From positions 4,216,001 to 4,280,000 of the forward strand of contig NZ_CP029192.1 of NCBI RefSeq assembly GCF_008642315.1: DNA of 64,000 bases, given 5' to 3'. Of this stretch, positions 41,013-50,001 are shown piece by piece. The position numbers and the translations under genes are program-made. The DNA comes from Streptomyces venezuelae. GTDB taxonomy: Bacteria; Actinomycetota; Actinomycetes; Streptomycetales; Streptomycetaceae. The notes beneath the pieces were generated by a model that worked only from the letters and a program-made list of their open reading frames with translations, did no database searches and had not been told where the DNA came from. Within the stretch, counting starts at the first letter, position 1; the number at the start of each line of letters is the position of its first letter.

Positions 41013-41989
41013 GGCGTCGCCCTCTTGAGGCCCGCTGCACGGCGCAGCGCGTCGACTCGTTCGGTGACGTCTGCCTGTGGCATCCGGCGAGGGGCGGGGA
41101 GGAAGGTCGCCGGGAGGGTCCCGGGCGCCTTCCCCGCCTCTTCCGGCACAAGCTCCGCGTAGCAGTCGGCGCACAGCCCCTTGATGAGCCGCGCGCCGGG
41201 CAGGTACTCCTCGCACATCGTGCACATCATCACGGCACGGTCGATGCGGGCCCGGACGGCAGGCGACGCGGAGAGCTTCGGAGGCATCTTCTTCTCCAAC
41301 CGCGTACGGGCGATCCCGCCCGGGTTGTGGACAGTGCCGGGAAGCCCGCAGGTCAGGGCGCGGACGATCTCAGGCACGGTTGCGCCCCGCGCCAGCCACT
41401 CGGCAGCGAGCGTTTCCAGCGCGCGGCAGTCGGCCTCGGAGAGGGACATGCGGGGATCCGTGGCGCGGAGACTCGCGAGAGCGCGGTACGCGGGGCTCTC
41501 CTCCGGCGCGGCGTCCGCCTGGGTCGAGTCCGTCGGCGCGGATCCGAACGTGGCTCCGGCGGCTGACGGATCTGCCTCCGGATCCGAGTCGGGGCCCCTG
41601 AGATGGGCAAGCCCTCCCTGGTAAGCGGGAGTTACGTCCCGACCATGCCTGCCCTCCACGAACTCGGTCCACCACTCCACCGACCTGGGCTTTCCCGACC
41701 AGTACGTCCTGGTCACCCAGCGCTTGGTGTTGTCCTCGGCGGTGATGTGCTCCTTGACCCAGCGGATGTGCCCAGCGAGGGACAGGCGCCCCATGGACGT
41801 CCGCACCGCCTGCTGACCGTAGTTGGGATGCTCGGACGCGACAGCTTTGTGCCCCATGGCGGCGCCTTCTTGAAGGTGGTGGAGGAACGTCCCGATCTCG
41901 CCGTCCCGTTGGCACACATGACCGAAATCGGCTTCGGTGTACGGAGATTCGTCATCCACGCAACGCTTCCCGTAGCCCGATTTGGCCAT
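41009..41989 (-). CDS. Helix-turn-helix replication/regulator-like protein with C-terminal Cys cluster
   Basis: About 326 residues. The N-terminal region (TFLHHLQEGAAMGHKAVASE, VRTSMGRLSLAGHIRWVKEH) is winged-helix-like. After an acidic Ala-rich linker the C-terminal part has LSEADCRALETLAAEWLARG, VPEIVRALTCGLPGTVHNPG and a CTMCEEYLPG...CADC zinc-finger-like end. This layout is common in Streptomyces proteins annotated as MarR-like HTH regulators of unknown role. Start uncertain between ATG 41989 and GTG 42037; no good ribosome site. Coupled to the Uma2 gene. Confidence 0.7.
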   Translation of the reverse strand: MAKSGYGKRCVDDESPYTEADFGHVCQRDGEIGTFLHHLQEGAAMGHKAVASEHPNYGQQAVRTSMGRLSLAGHIRWVKEHITAEDNTKRWVTRTYWSGKPRSVEWWTEFVEGRHGRDVTPAYQGGLAHLRGPDSDPEADPSAAGATFGSAPTDSTQADAAPEESPAYRALASLRATDPRMSLSEADCRALETLAAEWLARGATVPEIVRALTCGLPGTVHNPGGIARTRLEKKMPPKLSASPAVRARIDRAVMMCTMCEEYLPGARLIKGLCADCYAELVPEEAGKAPGTLPATFLPAPRRMPQADVTERVDALRRAAGLKRATP

Positions 41990-42160
41990 GGGATGAGCGG
42001 GGGACGGCAGGGCGGCATTAGGATGGCGGTAAGCCACGGTCGAAACTCGCGATCGATCGTAGGACCAGGCCTCGGATCCGGTGTTGGCGCACCGCCCGGG
42101 GCCGTTCTATTGCCGCGAACCTAGAGCGACTTTACGTTCCGCCGCAAGCTGACTACGGAA

Positions 42161-42233
42161 CGTCACCCTTGAGGGTGACGGAACCTGCAACTCCCCTTTT
42201 GGGCAGGTTGGTTGGGTTCATTTCACCGGTGAA
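42161..42233. promoter_or_regulatory. Two palindromes in intergene upstream of HTH/Uma2 operon
   Basis: CGTCACCCT-TG-AGGGTGACG (42161-42180) and TTCACC-GGTGAA (42222-42233). The second is flanked by GGGTT and AACCC and may be the DUF397 terminator; the first lies nearer the HTH gene and could be an operator or a hairpin. The 276-bp intergene holds no gene. Confidence 0.45.
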
Positions 42234-42265
42234 CCAAACCCAGTAAAGAGCTCGGGTCCCGGGGC

Positions 42266-42526
42266 TCAAGCTCCGGGCTGAACTGCGGCGATGAAGGCGG
42301 ACCACGCGGGGGCGGAGAGGGTGAGGATGGGGCTGACGGGGTCTTTTGAGTCGCGGACGTGGACCGCCTCAGGTGAGGTCGCGCCCACACCCCGGGAGAC
42401 CTCAAGGCAGTTGGCACCCTCGTCGTCGCTATAGCTGGACGTGCGCCAGTCGAGGGCAGCTTCAAGGCAGGCGTCCCCTTCGGGGCCGCTGTAGCTCGAC
42501 TTGAACCATTCCAGCTCGTCGCTCAC
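42266..42526 (-). CDS. DUF397 domain protein with duplicated motif
   Basis: An 86-residue protein with two copies of the DUF397 opening: WFKSSYSGPEGDACLEAALD and WRTSSYSDDEGANCLEVSRG, then VHVRDSKDP and SAPAWSAFIAAV. DUF397 proteins are almost always partnered with an Scr1-type XRE regulator, which here is the overlapping upstream gene (ATGA). In BldB/WhiJ-like systems they modulate the regulator. The tandem opening is less usual. Confidence 0.92.
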   Translation of the reverse strand: MSDELEWFKSSYSGPEGDACLEAALDWRTSSYSDDEGANCLEVSRGVGATSPEAVHVRDSKDPVSPILTLSAPAWSAFIAAVQPGA

Positions 42527-43317
42527 AGCTCGTCCACCATCTGCTCGATGAAGCGCACCGACCCCTCGCTGCCGAGGGACTCCGCGCGGATCACGCTAAG
42601 CCGCTCTGTGTACGAACTCACCACCTCGACGTCCGAAGTGAGCTGACTCACGGATGAGCCGTCCGCGTAGGCGAAGCGCTCGCGGTCCTGGGTTTCGAGC
42701 AGAACCATCTGCCCCATGAGCGCGGAGGACATGGCCCGCCCGTAGGGCAGGACCTGGATGGAGACGTTGTTGCGGCGCCCCATCTCCAGCAGGTGCAGCA
42801 GCTGGTCCTTGTCCACGTGCGGGCCACGCAGCACCGGCTCGTACAGGGCGAAGCTGAACGCCGTCATCGGCTTGCGGGTCAGGAGTTCCGTGCGCTCCAA
42901 CCGGCCCGTGACCCGTTCCTCGATGGTCTCGTCATCCAGCGGCGGTACGAAGGAGCTGATCAGCCTGCGGGCGTACGTCTCCGTCTGCAACAACCCAGGG
43001 ATCAGCACCACCTCGTACCACCACAAGCTCACTGCCTGCTGCTCGTACTCCATGAAGTCCTGAGCCCGCGGCGGGAACTTCTCCGCCTTCACGTAATCCT
43101 TGGCCGCACTCAGCAGCCCATCCGCCCCACACATCCCGTCGGCGACGTCCAACACGCGCCCCGTGGGCATCCGAACACCCTGCTCCATGGCCTTGATGGT
43201 GTCCGGCGCGTAATTGGAGGCAGCCCCCAGTTCCTCCCGGCTGACGTTCGCCTTCATGCGCCACCGCTTCAACTGGTTCCCGCTGTACCGCCAGGTCGGG
43301 TTGTACTGAACGGACAC
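42523..43317 (-). CDS. Scr1-family XRE transcriptional regulator (DUF5753)
   Basis: A 264-residue protein: N-terminal HTH (LKRWRMKANVSREELGAASN, YAPDTIKAMEQGVRMPTG) and the long C-terminal DUF5753 ligand-like domain (YEVVLIPGLLQTETYARRLI, MTAFSFALYEPVLRGPHVDK, DQLLHLLEMGRRNNVSIQVL). GGAGG precedes GTG 43317. Such regulators with a DUF397 partner (WhiJ-like) control differentiation or antibiotic genes. A GGATACAC/GTGTATCC palindrome lies 17 nt upstream, between it and the divergent gene. Confidence 0.93.
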   Translation of the reverse strand: MSVQYNPTWRYSGNQLKRWRMKANVSREELGAASNYAPDTIKAMEQGVRMPTGRVLDVADGMCGADGLLSAAKDYVKAEKFPPRAQDFMEYEQQAVSLWWYEVVLIPGLLQTETYARRLISSFVPPLDDETIEERVTGRLERTELLTRKPMTAFSFALYEPVLRGPHVDKDQLLHLLEMGRRNNVSIQVLPYGRAMSSALMGQMVLLETQDRERFAYADGSSVSQLTSDVEVVSSYTERLSVIRAESLGSEGSVRFIEQMVDEL

Positions 43318-43333
43318 AGCGACCACCTCCGTC

Positions 43334-43355
43334 GGATACACGGAGGCGTGTATCC
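43334..43355. promoter_or_regulatory. Operator candidate for Scr1-type regulator
   Basis: GGATACAC-N6-GTGTATCC, a perfect 8-bp inverted repeat in the 84-bp intergene of the divergent regulator and hypothetical gene. Confidence 0.55.
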
Positions 43356-43401
43356 CCTCAGTCACTACCGAGCGTAACTCCGTACGTACCAAGGTGTGAC
43401 C

Positions 43402-43815
43402 ATGACGAACGCAATTCACTGGCCGGAGTGGGTACCTCTGGCGGGCCACCATCTCCGCGTGTCCGGGGTCCACTTCGACGCCCTCCGTATCCAGGGCGTA
43501 CGAGGGGAACAGGTCGCCGCGCGACTCGTCGCCGAGGCGGACGGGAACGCGGGTCCCGTCATCTGCGAGGCGACGGGGTTCCGTTGGATGTACTTCCTCG
43601 TGGCCCCGGGAGCGGCGAAGGACCACAACTGGCCGCTGGGCGTACAGCGGTTCGGCGGGGCGGGGTGCCGGACGGTGACGTACATCGGTGTCCCGGCACT
43701 GGCCGGCAACACGTGGCCCCTGTTCTGGTACTCGGAACCGACACCGACGGCACCGTATGTCGTGCCGGGTCAGCTGCTCACGGCACTGGGCCCGGTCAGT
43801 CCGTCGGCTTCCTGA
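43402..43815 (+). CDS. Hypothetical protein divergent from Scr1-type regulator
   Basis: A 137-residue soluble protein: HWPEWVPLAGHHLRVSGVHF, VRGEQVAARLVAEADGNAGP, VICEATGFRWMYFLVAPGAA and VTYIGVPALAGNTWPLFWYS. Families with this pattern are common beside XRE/DUF397 genes in Streptomyces; no function known. AAGG precedes the ATG. The last 20 bp overlap the convergent trypsin-STAND gene. It has a distant look-alike at 63024-63545, also divergent from an XRE gene. Confidence 0.75.
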   Translation: MTNAIHWPEWVPLAGHHLRVSGVHFDALRIQGVRGEQVAARLVAEADGNAGPVICEATGFRWMYFLVAPGAAKDHNWPLGVQRFGGAGCRTVTYIGVPALAGNTWPLFWYSEPTPTAPYVVPGQLLTALGPVSPSAS

Positions 43816-46750
43816 ACTTCCAGTTCCGGGCTCGCGCGGCGGCCAGGTTCCGACGCACAAGCAGAGTCGTCGGATGATCCGGACTGAGCACGCGGACACA
43901 GTCAGCCAGCAGCTCGACATACAGCTCGACGGCGCTGCTCGTGCGACCACGGCTCTCGAGCGCCTGAGCCAGGTTGTTTCGTGAGACCAGCGTGTCCGGG
44001 TGATCTTCGCCCAGCACGCGCAGCCGGACGGTCAAGACCTCCTCGTACAGCCGGAGAGCACGCGAGACGTCATCCGAAAACTCCCACAGGAAGGCCAAGT
44101 TGTTCTGCGTGGTCAGGGTGTCCGGATGTTCCTCGCCCAACACTCTCAGCTGATCGGCCAAGTTCCCTTCGAACAGCAGACGCGCACGATCCGTCTGACC
44201 ATCACGCAAGTACGCATGTGCCAGGTTGTTGCGTGACGCCAGTGAATCGGGGTGCACCGCCCCCAACACCCGCGAGCGGTCGCTCCACACCTTTTCGAGC
44301 ATCGAGATCGAACGAGGCACGTCGCCCGCGTCCTTGTATGCGCTCGCGAGGTTGTGTCGTGACATAAGGGTGTCGGGGTGGTCCTCCCCCAGCACCCGCA
44401 ACCGGCCCGCCAAAGTCTTCTCGTACAACGCGATGGCTCGGTCGAGTTCTCCCACTGAACTGTACGCATAAGCCAAGTTGTTGCTCGACGACAGAGTCTG
44501 AGGGTGGTTTCCACCGAGCACGCGCTGCCTGTCCACCAATGTCTCTTCGTACAACGGGATCGCACGATGCAGGTCGCCCGCGGCCTCGTACACACATGCC
44601 AGGTTGTTCCGGGATGTCAGTGTATGTGGATGGTCCTTCCCGAGAATCTGTAACCGTTCGGCCAGCGTTTCCTCAAACAGAGGAATGGCACGGGACACAT
44701 CACCGGCTCTTTCATGCGCACTCGCCAGGTTGTTGCGCGCTGTCAGCGTGTCCAAGTGGCCCGTGCCCTTCAGGCGGAGCGATCCCTCCAAGTTGCGGCG
44801 CAGGAAGTCGATGGCTCTGAGAGGCTCTCCCTGCCCCTGAAGGTACAGCGCCACTTGGTTGAGGACGAACAGCGTGGAATCGTTGTCCTCGGCAGGCCTC
44901 CAGGCCGCCAATAGGGCTTCTGTGTGCGGCAGGAGGTGCCTCCATGTCGGCCAGCCGGCAACATTCTCGTCTGGGTCGTCGGGCAGCGCGCCACACAACC
45001 AAGCCGCGGCCTGGACGCGGGCTTCGTCGATGAGTTCCCTCCCGCGGTGCGGGTCGTCATCAGCCGGCGTGCGAGCCACCGTTTGGACCAGACGGTGAAC
45101 ACCGAGCGTCGACCGGTCGATGGTGATCATGTTGTAGTTGGCGAGCAGCGCCAGGAGCCCGGCCAGGTCTACGGGATTCTCCGCGAGTGGGGCGAAGAGG
45201 TCGCGGGGGATGCCCGTCGGCGCGTACCAGGCAGCGACGCGCAGGATCTCCACCGCACGCGGGTCCCGCTCGTGCAGGGCGTCCAACGTGATGCGCCAGA
45301 TCCGGGCCATCGTCCGCGTGGGATCCGAGCCCGCCGGCGCGGCGTCCGTGGTGTGTCTTGCGTATTCGCGGAGCATCTCGCGGTACTCCCCGATCGTGAT
45401 CGAGGTCTGCGCGATGAAGGCGCCCGCCTGCTCCAGGGCGAGGGGCAGGTGGCCAAGCTCCTCGGCGAGCGCGCGGGCCTCCTCCTCGTCACCGCCGTTC
45501 GTCAGGCGTGCGAGTAGGTCCAGGGAAGCTTCCGTGTCCAGTACCGGCAGTGGGAGGGGGTCTCCCGACCAGCCGCCTCCGCAACGGCTGGTAAGCAACT
45601 GCCGGCCCGCCGCGCGGAGTTGCCCCGTAACCGGCCGGACGTCCTCCGGCCTCTCCACGTTGTCGAAGACCAAGAGCCAGCCCGGGTGGGTCTGCAGCCA
45701 CCCGATGGCCCAGGAGGCCGCCTGCGCCGTGGCGAGGGCAGGAGCGCGACCACCTCTCAGCCGCGCCGCCAGCGCCGCCAGGCCCGCGTCGATCAGATCA
45801 GGCGTGTCCGCCCGGATCCACCACACCAGCCGGTACTCGTCCCGGTGGTCGTGGGCGTAGTGCAACGCCAGCGTCGTCTTCCCGACGCCGCCCAGGCCGT
45901 GCAACGTCTGCGTGATCGTCTGGGAGTCCTCGGACAGGGCTCGGCCCAGTGCGGCGAGTGCCTCGTCGCGGCCGACGAAGATCCGTGAGGGCAGGTCGGG
46001 GAGGTTGTGGATGCCGCGGGGGACCTCCACGTCGTACGCCGAGTGCGGCGGACCCGCGTCGGACGCCGCGCTGACGTCCTCCAGGACCAGGTCCCCGCCC
46101 GCCGCCTTCACCGCCATCGCGAAGCCGGGCCGCGCGGCAAGGGACGCCACGGACACGGCGGTGAGCTGATCCGCCTCATAGTCCCGGGCCCGGTCGGTCG
46201 TCACCACACCCACCAGCCGGCCCCGGGCGAACAGCGCCGCTCCGGACGTCCCGGACCAGCGCGACTTCCCGTCCGGCTTACTGGGGGCGGCGACCCTGTC
46301 CACGTACACCGTGATGCGCTCGCCACCCGACTTCAGCCCGGTCAGTGACTCGACGTGCCCCCGGATCTCCTTGGTGTCGCGAACACCGTCCCGCACCTCC
46401 GACCGCGGGAATCCGACCGCCAGGCACCCCAGCCGTTCCTCGACCACAGCAGCGTCGATGCGCCCCCACCGCACCGGGTCCATCCCGTCCGGCACCGTCC
46501 ACGCGCCGTCCGCCACCTGGATCAACGCGACATCCACCTCGGGGTCCTGCGCCCGCTCGGGCCACAGCAGCTCGGCAGTGGCCCACCGATCAGCTCCCGC
46601 CCCGGGGACGAGGCGTCGGACCTCCACCCGGCCCGTCGACCCCAGCACGTTGTGCAGCGCCGTCAACACGATCCGGTCCGCGACCAGATATCCGGTACCG
46701 GAACACCCCGCCCCCGGGTTCCAGATCTCCACGACCCGACGTACATCCAT
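43796..46750 (-). CDS. Trypsin-STAND NTPase (NB-ARC) with TPR repeats
   Basis: A 984-residue multidomain protein. Residues 1-215: S1-like protease with the triad His33 (LTALHNV), Asp73 (DVALIQV) and Ser169 (GTSGAALF). About 250-560: NB-ARC/STAND NTPase with FVGRDEALAAL, Walker A GLGGVGKTT (285-293), Walker B LLVFDNVE and GHLPLALEQAG. About 640-980: seven or so 42-residue TPRs of the RVLGEDHPDTLMSRHNLASAY type. STAND proteins oligomerise on ligand sensing through the repeats; here the output would be proteolysis. It follows the TRYPCO2 gene by 18 bp. It is probably a conflict or immune sensor. Confidence 0.9.
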   Translation of the reverse strand: MDVRRVVEIWNPGAGCSGTGYLVADRIVLTALHNVLGSTGRVEVRRLVPGAGADRWATAELLWPERAQDPEVDVALIQVADGAWTVPDGMDPVRWGRIDAAVVEERLGCLAVGFPRSEVRDGVRDTKEIRGHVESLTGLKSGGERITVYVDRVAAPSKPDGKSRWSGTSGAALFARGRLVGVVTTDRARDYEADQLTAVSVASLAARPGFAMAVKAAGGDLVLEDVSAASDAGPPHSAYDVEVPRGIHNLPDLPSRIFVGRDEALAALGRALSEDSQTITQTLHGLGGVGKTTLALHYAHDHRDEYRLVWWIRADTPDLIDAGLAALAARLRGGRAPALATAQAASWAIGWLQTHPGWLLVFDNVERPEDVRPVTGQLRAAGRQLLTSRCGGGWSGDPLPLPVLDTEASLDLLARLTNGGDEEEARALAEELGHLPLALEQAGAFIAQTSITIGEYREMLREYARHTTDAAPAGSDPTRTMARIWRITLDALHERDPRAVEILRVAAWYAPTGIPRDLFAPLAENPVDLAGLLALLANYNMITIDRSTLGVHRLVQTVARTPADDDPHRGRELIDEARVQAAAWLCGALPDDPDENVAGWPTWRHLLPHTEALLAAWRPAEDNDSTLFVLNQVALYLQGQGEPLRAIDFLRRNLEGSLRLKGTGHLDTLTARNNLASAHERAGDVSRAIPLFEETLAERLQILGKDHPHTLTSRNNLACVYEAAGDLHRAIPLYEETLVDRQRVLGGNHPQTLSSSNNLAYAYSSVGELDRAIALYEKTLAGRLRVLGEDHPDTLMSRHNLASAYKDAGDVPRSISMLEKVWSDRSRVLGAVHPDSLASRNNLAHAYLRDGQTDRARLLFEGNLADQLRVLGEEHPDTLTTQNNLAFLWEFSDDVSRALRLYEEVLTVRLRVLGEDHPDTLVSRNNLAQALESRGRTSSAVELYVELLADCVRVLSPDHPTTLLVRRNLAAARARNWKFRKPTD

Positions 46751-46768
46751 GACGTGACCGCCGTCGCC

Positions 46769-47083
46769 CTACCGAGGGCGCTCGTCCACGTCGTCGCCCA
46801 CCCGCGCGTCCTCACCCGTCGACGGGTCCACCGGCTGCAACGTCACCTTGAGCCGGTTCACCGTGCCCTTGGAGCGGGACGCCTTCGCCTCCGCGCCGAA
46901 GGGGAGGACGAGGACCTTCGCCCGTGCCTCGGCGTCCTTGCGGACGTCGACCGTGAACTCCAACTCGACGGGTCCCGTGCGGAATTGGAGGTCCTGACCC
47001 CGGCCTTCCTCGGCTGCCCGCCGCAGCTCCGCGCGCACCGCCCCGATCGCCTCGGCCAACCCCACCCAAGCGTCATCCGCCAT
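46769..47083 (-). CDS. TRYPCO2 (trypsin-co-occurring domain 2) protein
   Basis: A 104-residue protein: WVGLAEAIGAVRAELRRAAE, RGQDLQFRTGPVELEFTVDV, KVLVLPFGAEAK and TVNRLKVTLQP match the TRYPCO2 domain described with trypsin-like proteases in predicted NTP-dependent conflict systems. It is upstream of and co-directional with the trypsin-STAND gene. The partner role (substrate, adaptor or coupler of the protease) is predicted, not proven. C-terminal tail acidic. Confidence 0.85.
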   Translation of the reverse strand: MADDAWVGLAEAIGAVRAELRRAAEEGRGQDLQFRTGPVELEFTVDVRKDAEARAKVLVLPFGAEAKASRSKGTVNRLKVTLQPVDPSTGEDARVGDDVDERPR

Positions 47084-47253
47084 GGCCCCCGCCCCCTAGC
47101 GCAGTCGTGTGACTCAGCGTAGCGCCGGGTGTTCAACTGGGCTGCGGCTTCGGGGACTTCTGGTGGGCGAATGAACGGTGGACAGCGGCCCGAAGGCACG
47201 GCTGCGGACCCGGCAAGGGGGGAGAGACCCGGCAAGGGGACCCGAGGGCCGGT

Positions 47254-47913
47254 CTACTTGATCGTGCGCAGGCCCAGCGGTCCCGCGATCTCCTCCGCCA
47301 TGACCTTGCCCGCCTCCTCCTCCAGGCCGTCCGCGCCCAGGTCCTCGTCCGTGTCCAGGCCGTCCAGGTCGTCCAGGGGCTGGTTCAGGCGGACGTGGGC
47401 GACCAGGGACTGGAGGGCTCGGAGGGCGCCGGAGGCTGTGGAGCCCCAGTTGGAGAAGTAGGAGAACTGCCACCACCAGAGGGCCTCGGTCGTGCGGCCC
47501 GCGCGGTAGTGGGCCAGGCCGTGGGAGAGGTCGGCCACCACGTCCGCGAGGTCGTCCGAGATGCGGCAGGGGACGGGGGCCTTGCGGGGCTCGTAGGGGT
47601 CGAAGACCTCTGAGTAGACGTCGATCGGGTCCAGGAGGGAGGCCAGGCGTTCGCGGAGGTCGTCGACGTCCTGTTCCGGGCCCAGGTCCGGCTCGTAGCG
47701 CTCCTCGGGGACGATGTCCTCGTGCGCGCCGAGGCGGCCGCCGGCCAGGAGGAGCTGGGAGACCTCCAGGAGGAGGAAGGGGACCGCCGAGTCGGGCTCG
47801 TCGCCCTTCGCGACCTCCCTGACCGAGACGATGAAGCTCTCGATCTGGTCGGAGATCTGGACCGCGAAGTCGTCCGGGTTGTCGGTCACGGTGTTCAGCG
47901 TGGCGTCAGACAT
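47254..47913 (-). CDS. DUF5063 protein of the recR operon
   Basis: A 219-residue soluble helical protein ([80 protein letters not shown]). DUF5063 is found after recR in streptomycetes; function unknown. Overlaps the recR end by 8 bp. Confidence 0.85.
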   Translation of the reverse strand: MSDATLNTVTDNPDDFAVQISDQIESFIVSVREVAKGDEPDSAVPFLLLEVSQLLLAGGRLGAHEDIVPEERYEPDLGPEQDVDDLRERLASLLDPIDVYSEVFDPYEPRKAPVPCRISDDLADVVADLSHGLAHYRAGRTTEALWWWQFSYFSNWGSTASGALRALQSLVAHVRLNQPLDDLDGLDTDEDLGADGLEEEAGKVMAEEIAGPLGLRTIK

Positions 47914-48505
47914 CTAGGAGTCGTCTCCCCTCGAAGGCGCGGCCCAGGGTGACCTCGTCCGCGTATTCCAGATCTCCCCCGACAGGGAGTCCGCTGGCCA
48001 GGCGGGTGACCTTCAGGCCCATGGGCTTGATCATGCGCGCGAGGTACGTCGCCGTCGCCTCGCCCTCCAGGTTCGGGTCCGTGGCGAGGATCAGCTCCGT
48101 GACCGTGCCGTCGGCCAGGCGCGCGAGGAGTTCCCTTATGCGCAGGTCGTCCGGGCCCACGCCCTCGATCGGGCTGATCGCGCCGCCCAGGACGTGGTAC
48201 TTGCCCCGGAACTCGCGGGTCCGCTCGATCGCGACGACGTCCTTCGGTTCCTCCACGACGCAGATGACGGAGGGGTCCCGGCGCGGGTCCCGGCAGATGT
48301 TGCAGAGTTCCTCTTGCGCCACGTTCCCGCAGGTCGCGCAGAAGCGGACCTTGTCCTTCACCTCCAGGAGTGCGTGCGCGAGGCGCCGTACGTCCGTCGG
48401 CTCCGCCTGGAGGATGTGGAAGGCGATCCGCTGCGCGCTCTTGGGACCGACGCCGGGCAGCCTGCCCAGCTCGTCGATGAGGTCCTGAACCACGCCTTCG
48501 TACAC
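47906..48505 (-). CDS. recR: Recombination mediator protein RecR
   Basis: A 199-residue protein: N-terminal helix-hairpin-helix ([20 protein letters not shown]), a C4 zinc motif ([19 protein letters not shown]), Toprim domain ([40 protein letters not shown]) and Walker-B-like end. With RecF/RecO it loads RecA at gaps. The ybaB-recR-DUF5063 order on this strand is the standard streptomycete context. Confidence 0.97.
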   Translation of the reverse strand: MYEGVVQDLIDELGRLPGVGPKSAQRIAFHILQAEPTDVRRLAHALLEVKDKVRFCATCGNVAQEELCNICRDPRRDPSVICVVEEPKDVVAIERTREFRGKYHVLGGAISPIEGVGPDDLRIRELLARLADGTVTELILATDPNLEGEATATYLARMIKPMGLKVTRLASGLPVGGDLEYADEVTLGRAFEGRRLLDV

Positions 48506-48577
48506 GGAACGCCTTTCCTGCTGTAGTGCTGCCTAGGGTGTCGGTCTTCTACGTACCGTAGTTGGCCGGGGGGTTTC

Positions 48578-48922
48578 TTAGAAGGGAAGCCCCGGGATGC
48601 CGCCACCGCCGCCGAGGCCCTGGGCCAGCGGGCCCAGCTTCTCCTGCTGCAGCGCCTGCGCGTTCTCGTTGGCCGCCTGGACCGCCGCGACGACCAGGTC
48701 CGCCAGCGTCTCCGTGTCCTCGGGGTCGACCGCCTTCGGGTCGATCACCAGGCCGCGCAGCTCGCCGGAGCCGTTGACCGTCGCCTTGACGAGGCCGCCG
48801 CCCGCCTGGCCCTCGACCTCCGTGCGCGCCAGTTCCTCCTGCGCCGCCGCGAGGTCCTGCTGCATCTTCTGGGCCTGCTGAAGCAGCTGCTGCATGTTGG
48901 GCTGGCCACCACCGGGGATCAC
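48578..48922 (-). CDS. ybaB: YbaB/EbfC-family nucleoid-associated protein
   Basis: A 114-residue protein: [20 protein letters not shown] helix, [40 protein letters not shown] and a glycine-rich tail. It binds DNA as a dimer and usually precedes recR. Start GTG 48922 has GGAG at good spacing; an upstream in-frame extension of 20 codons is less likely. Confidence 0.93.
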   Translation of the reverse strand: MIPGGGQPNMQQLLQQAQKMQQDLAAAQEELARTEVEGQAGGGLVKATVNGSGELRGLVIDPKAVDPEDTETLADLVVAAVQAANENAQALQQEKLGPLAQGLGGGGGIPGLPF

Positions 48923-49164
48923 GATCAGCTCCGTTTCGTACGGGTCCGTTTGTGCGGGTCCATCTGGCGGGGTTGCCGCCAAGAACGAGCCTACGTGGTC
49001 GGCGGGCGGGTCGCCCCAGCACTCTTTCGAGTGAGATCCAGCGTCCTCCTATACCTGATCAAGCAGCTCTTCCGGGCGGAAAAGCCGTGAATCCGGGCTC
49101 ATGGCCACCCATTGGGCGGTAGGAATTGGGGTCGATACGCGTGATCTCGTTGGAGGAGTGCCGG

Positions 49165-49950
49165 GTGAGCCAGCCTGAGATGCAGCCCGAGGGGGTGCCC
49201 CCCGAGACCCCCGAGGGGCAGGGGTCCGGGGGCTCGGGGGGCACCCCCTCGGGGGGCGTTCCCACGGGGGATTTGACCGGGCGTGCCTTCCCGCTCGGCG
49301 ACTGGGGCGACCCCGCCGGGCGGCTCGACGAGCTCTACCGCTGGGTGGAGCGGGGCGCCCTGAACACCGCCGAGTGGTACCTCACCGACCGCGGCAGGAA
49401 GCGGCGCGCGGCGCGCCTGCTGCGCGTGGGCGCCGCCCTGGGCGCCGTGGGCGCCGGAGTGCTGCCGCTGCTCGATCTGGCGCGTGCGGGGGGCGCGGGG
49501 ACCACCGGCGGTCTCGCCGGGTGGGGGTTCGTGTCGCTGCTCGTCGGGGTCGCCTGCGTGGGGTGCGACCGGTTCTTCGGGCTCACGTCCGGGTGGATGC
49601 GGGACGTGGCGACCGCGCAGGCCGTGCAGCGGCGGCTCCAGGTACTTCAATTCGACTGGGCTTCCGAAAGTGTGCGGGAAGTTCTCGGGCCCACCGAGGG
49701 GACCGCCGGGGAAGCCGCCGAGCGGTGCCTCGGGGTGCTGCGGAGGTTCACCGACGACATCACCGAGCTCGTGCGCGCGGAGACCTCCGACTGGATGGTC
49801 GAGTTCCGGGCCGGGCCCGTGCCGCTCGCCATGCAGGCGATCGTGCCGGGCGGGGCGCCGCGCGAGGCGCCCGCCTCCCCCGGACGGTTTCCGCTGCCGC
49901 CCGGGGCCCGGCCGAACATGCCGCGGCAGCGGCCGCCCGAGCCCCGGTGA
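49165..49950 (+). CDS. SLATT-domain protein
   Basis: A 261-residue protein. A disordered Pro/Gly N-tail (residues about 1-45) precedes the SLATT core: RLDELYRWVERGALNTAEWY, two membrane helices (about 82-105 and 112-135) and DRFFGLTSGWMRDVATAQAV, QRRLQVLQFDWASESVREVL. SLATT proteins are two-helix membrane effectors described with nucleotide-signalling conflict systems, though this homologue is found near recR in many streptomycetes and may be housekeeping. GGAGGAG precedes GTG 49165. Confidence 0.85.
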   Translation: MSQPEMQPEGVPPETPEGQGSGGSGGTPSGGVPTGDLTGRAFPLGDWGDPAGRLDELYRWVERGALNTAEWYLTDRGRKRRAARLLRVGAALGAVGAGVLPLLDLARAGGAGTTGGLAGWGFVSLLVGVACVGCDRFFGLTSGWMRDVATAQAVQRRLQVLQFDWASESVREVLGPTEGTAGEAAERCLGVLRRFTDDITELVRAETSDWMVEFRAGPVPLAMQAIVPGGAPREAPASPGRFPLPPGARPNMPRQRPPEPR

Positions 49951-50001
49951 CCCGGGCGGGGGCCTGCGCGGCGTGCTGCCCGCGCCGGAACGAGAGGCGT
50001 G

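Noticed and set aside
49100-49164. Possible tRNA near recR
   Set aside because: No cloverleaf or TTCGA arm could be found.
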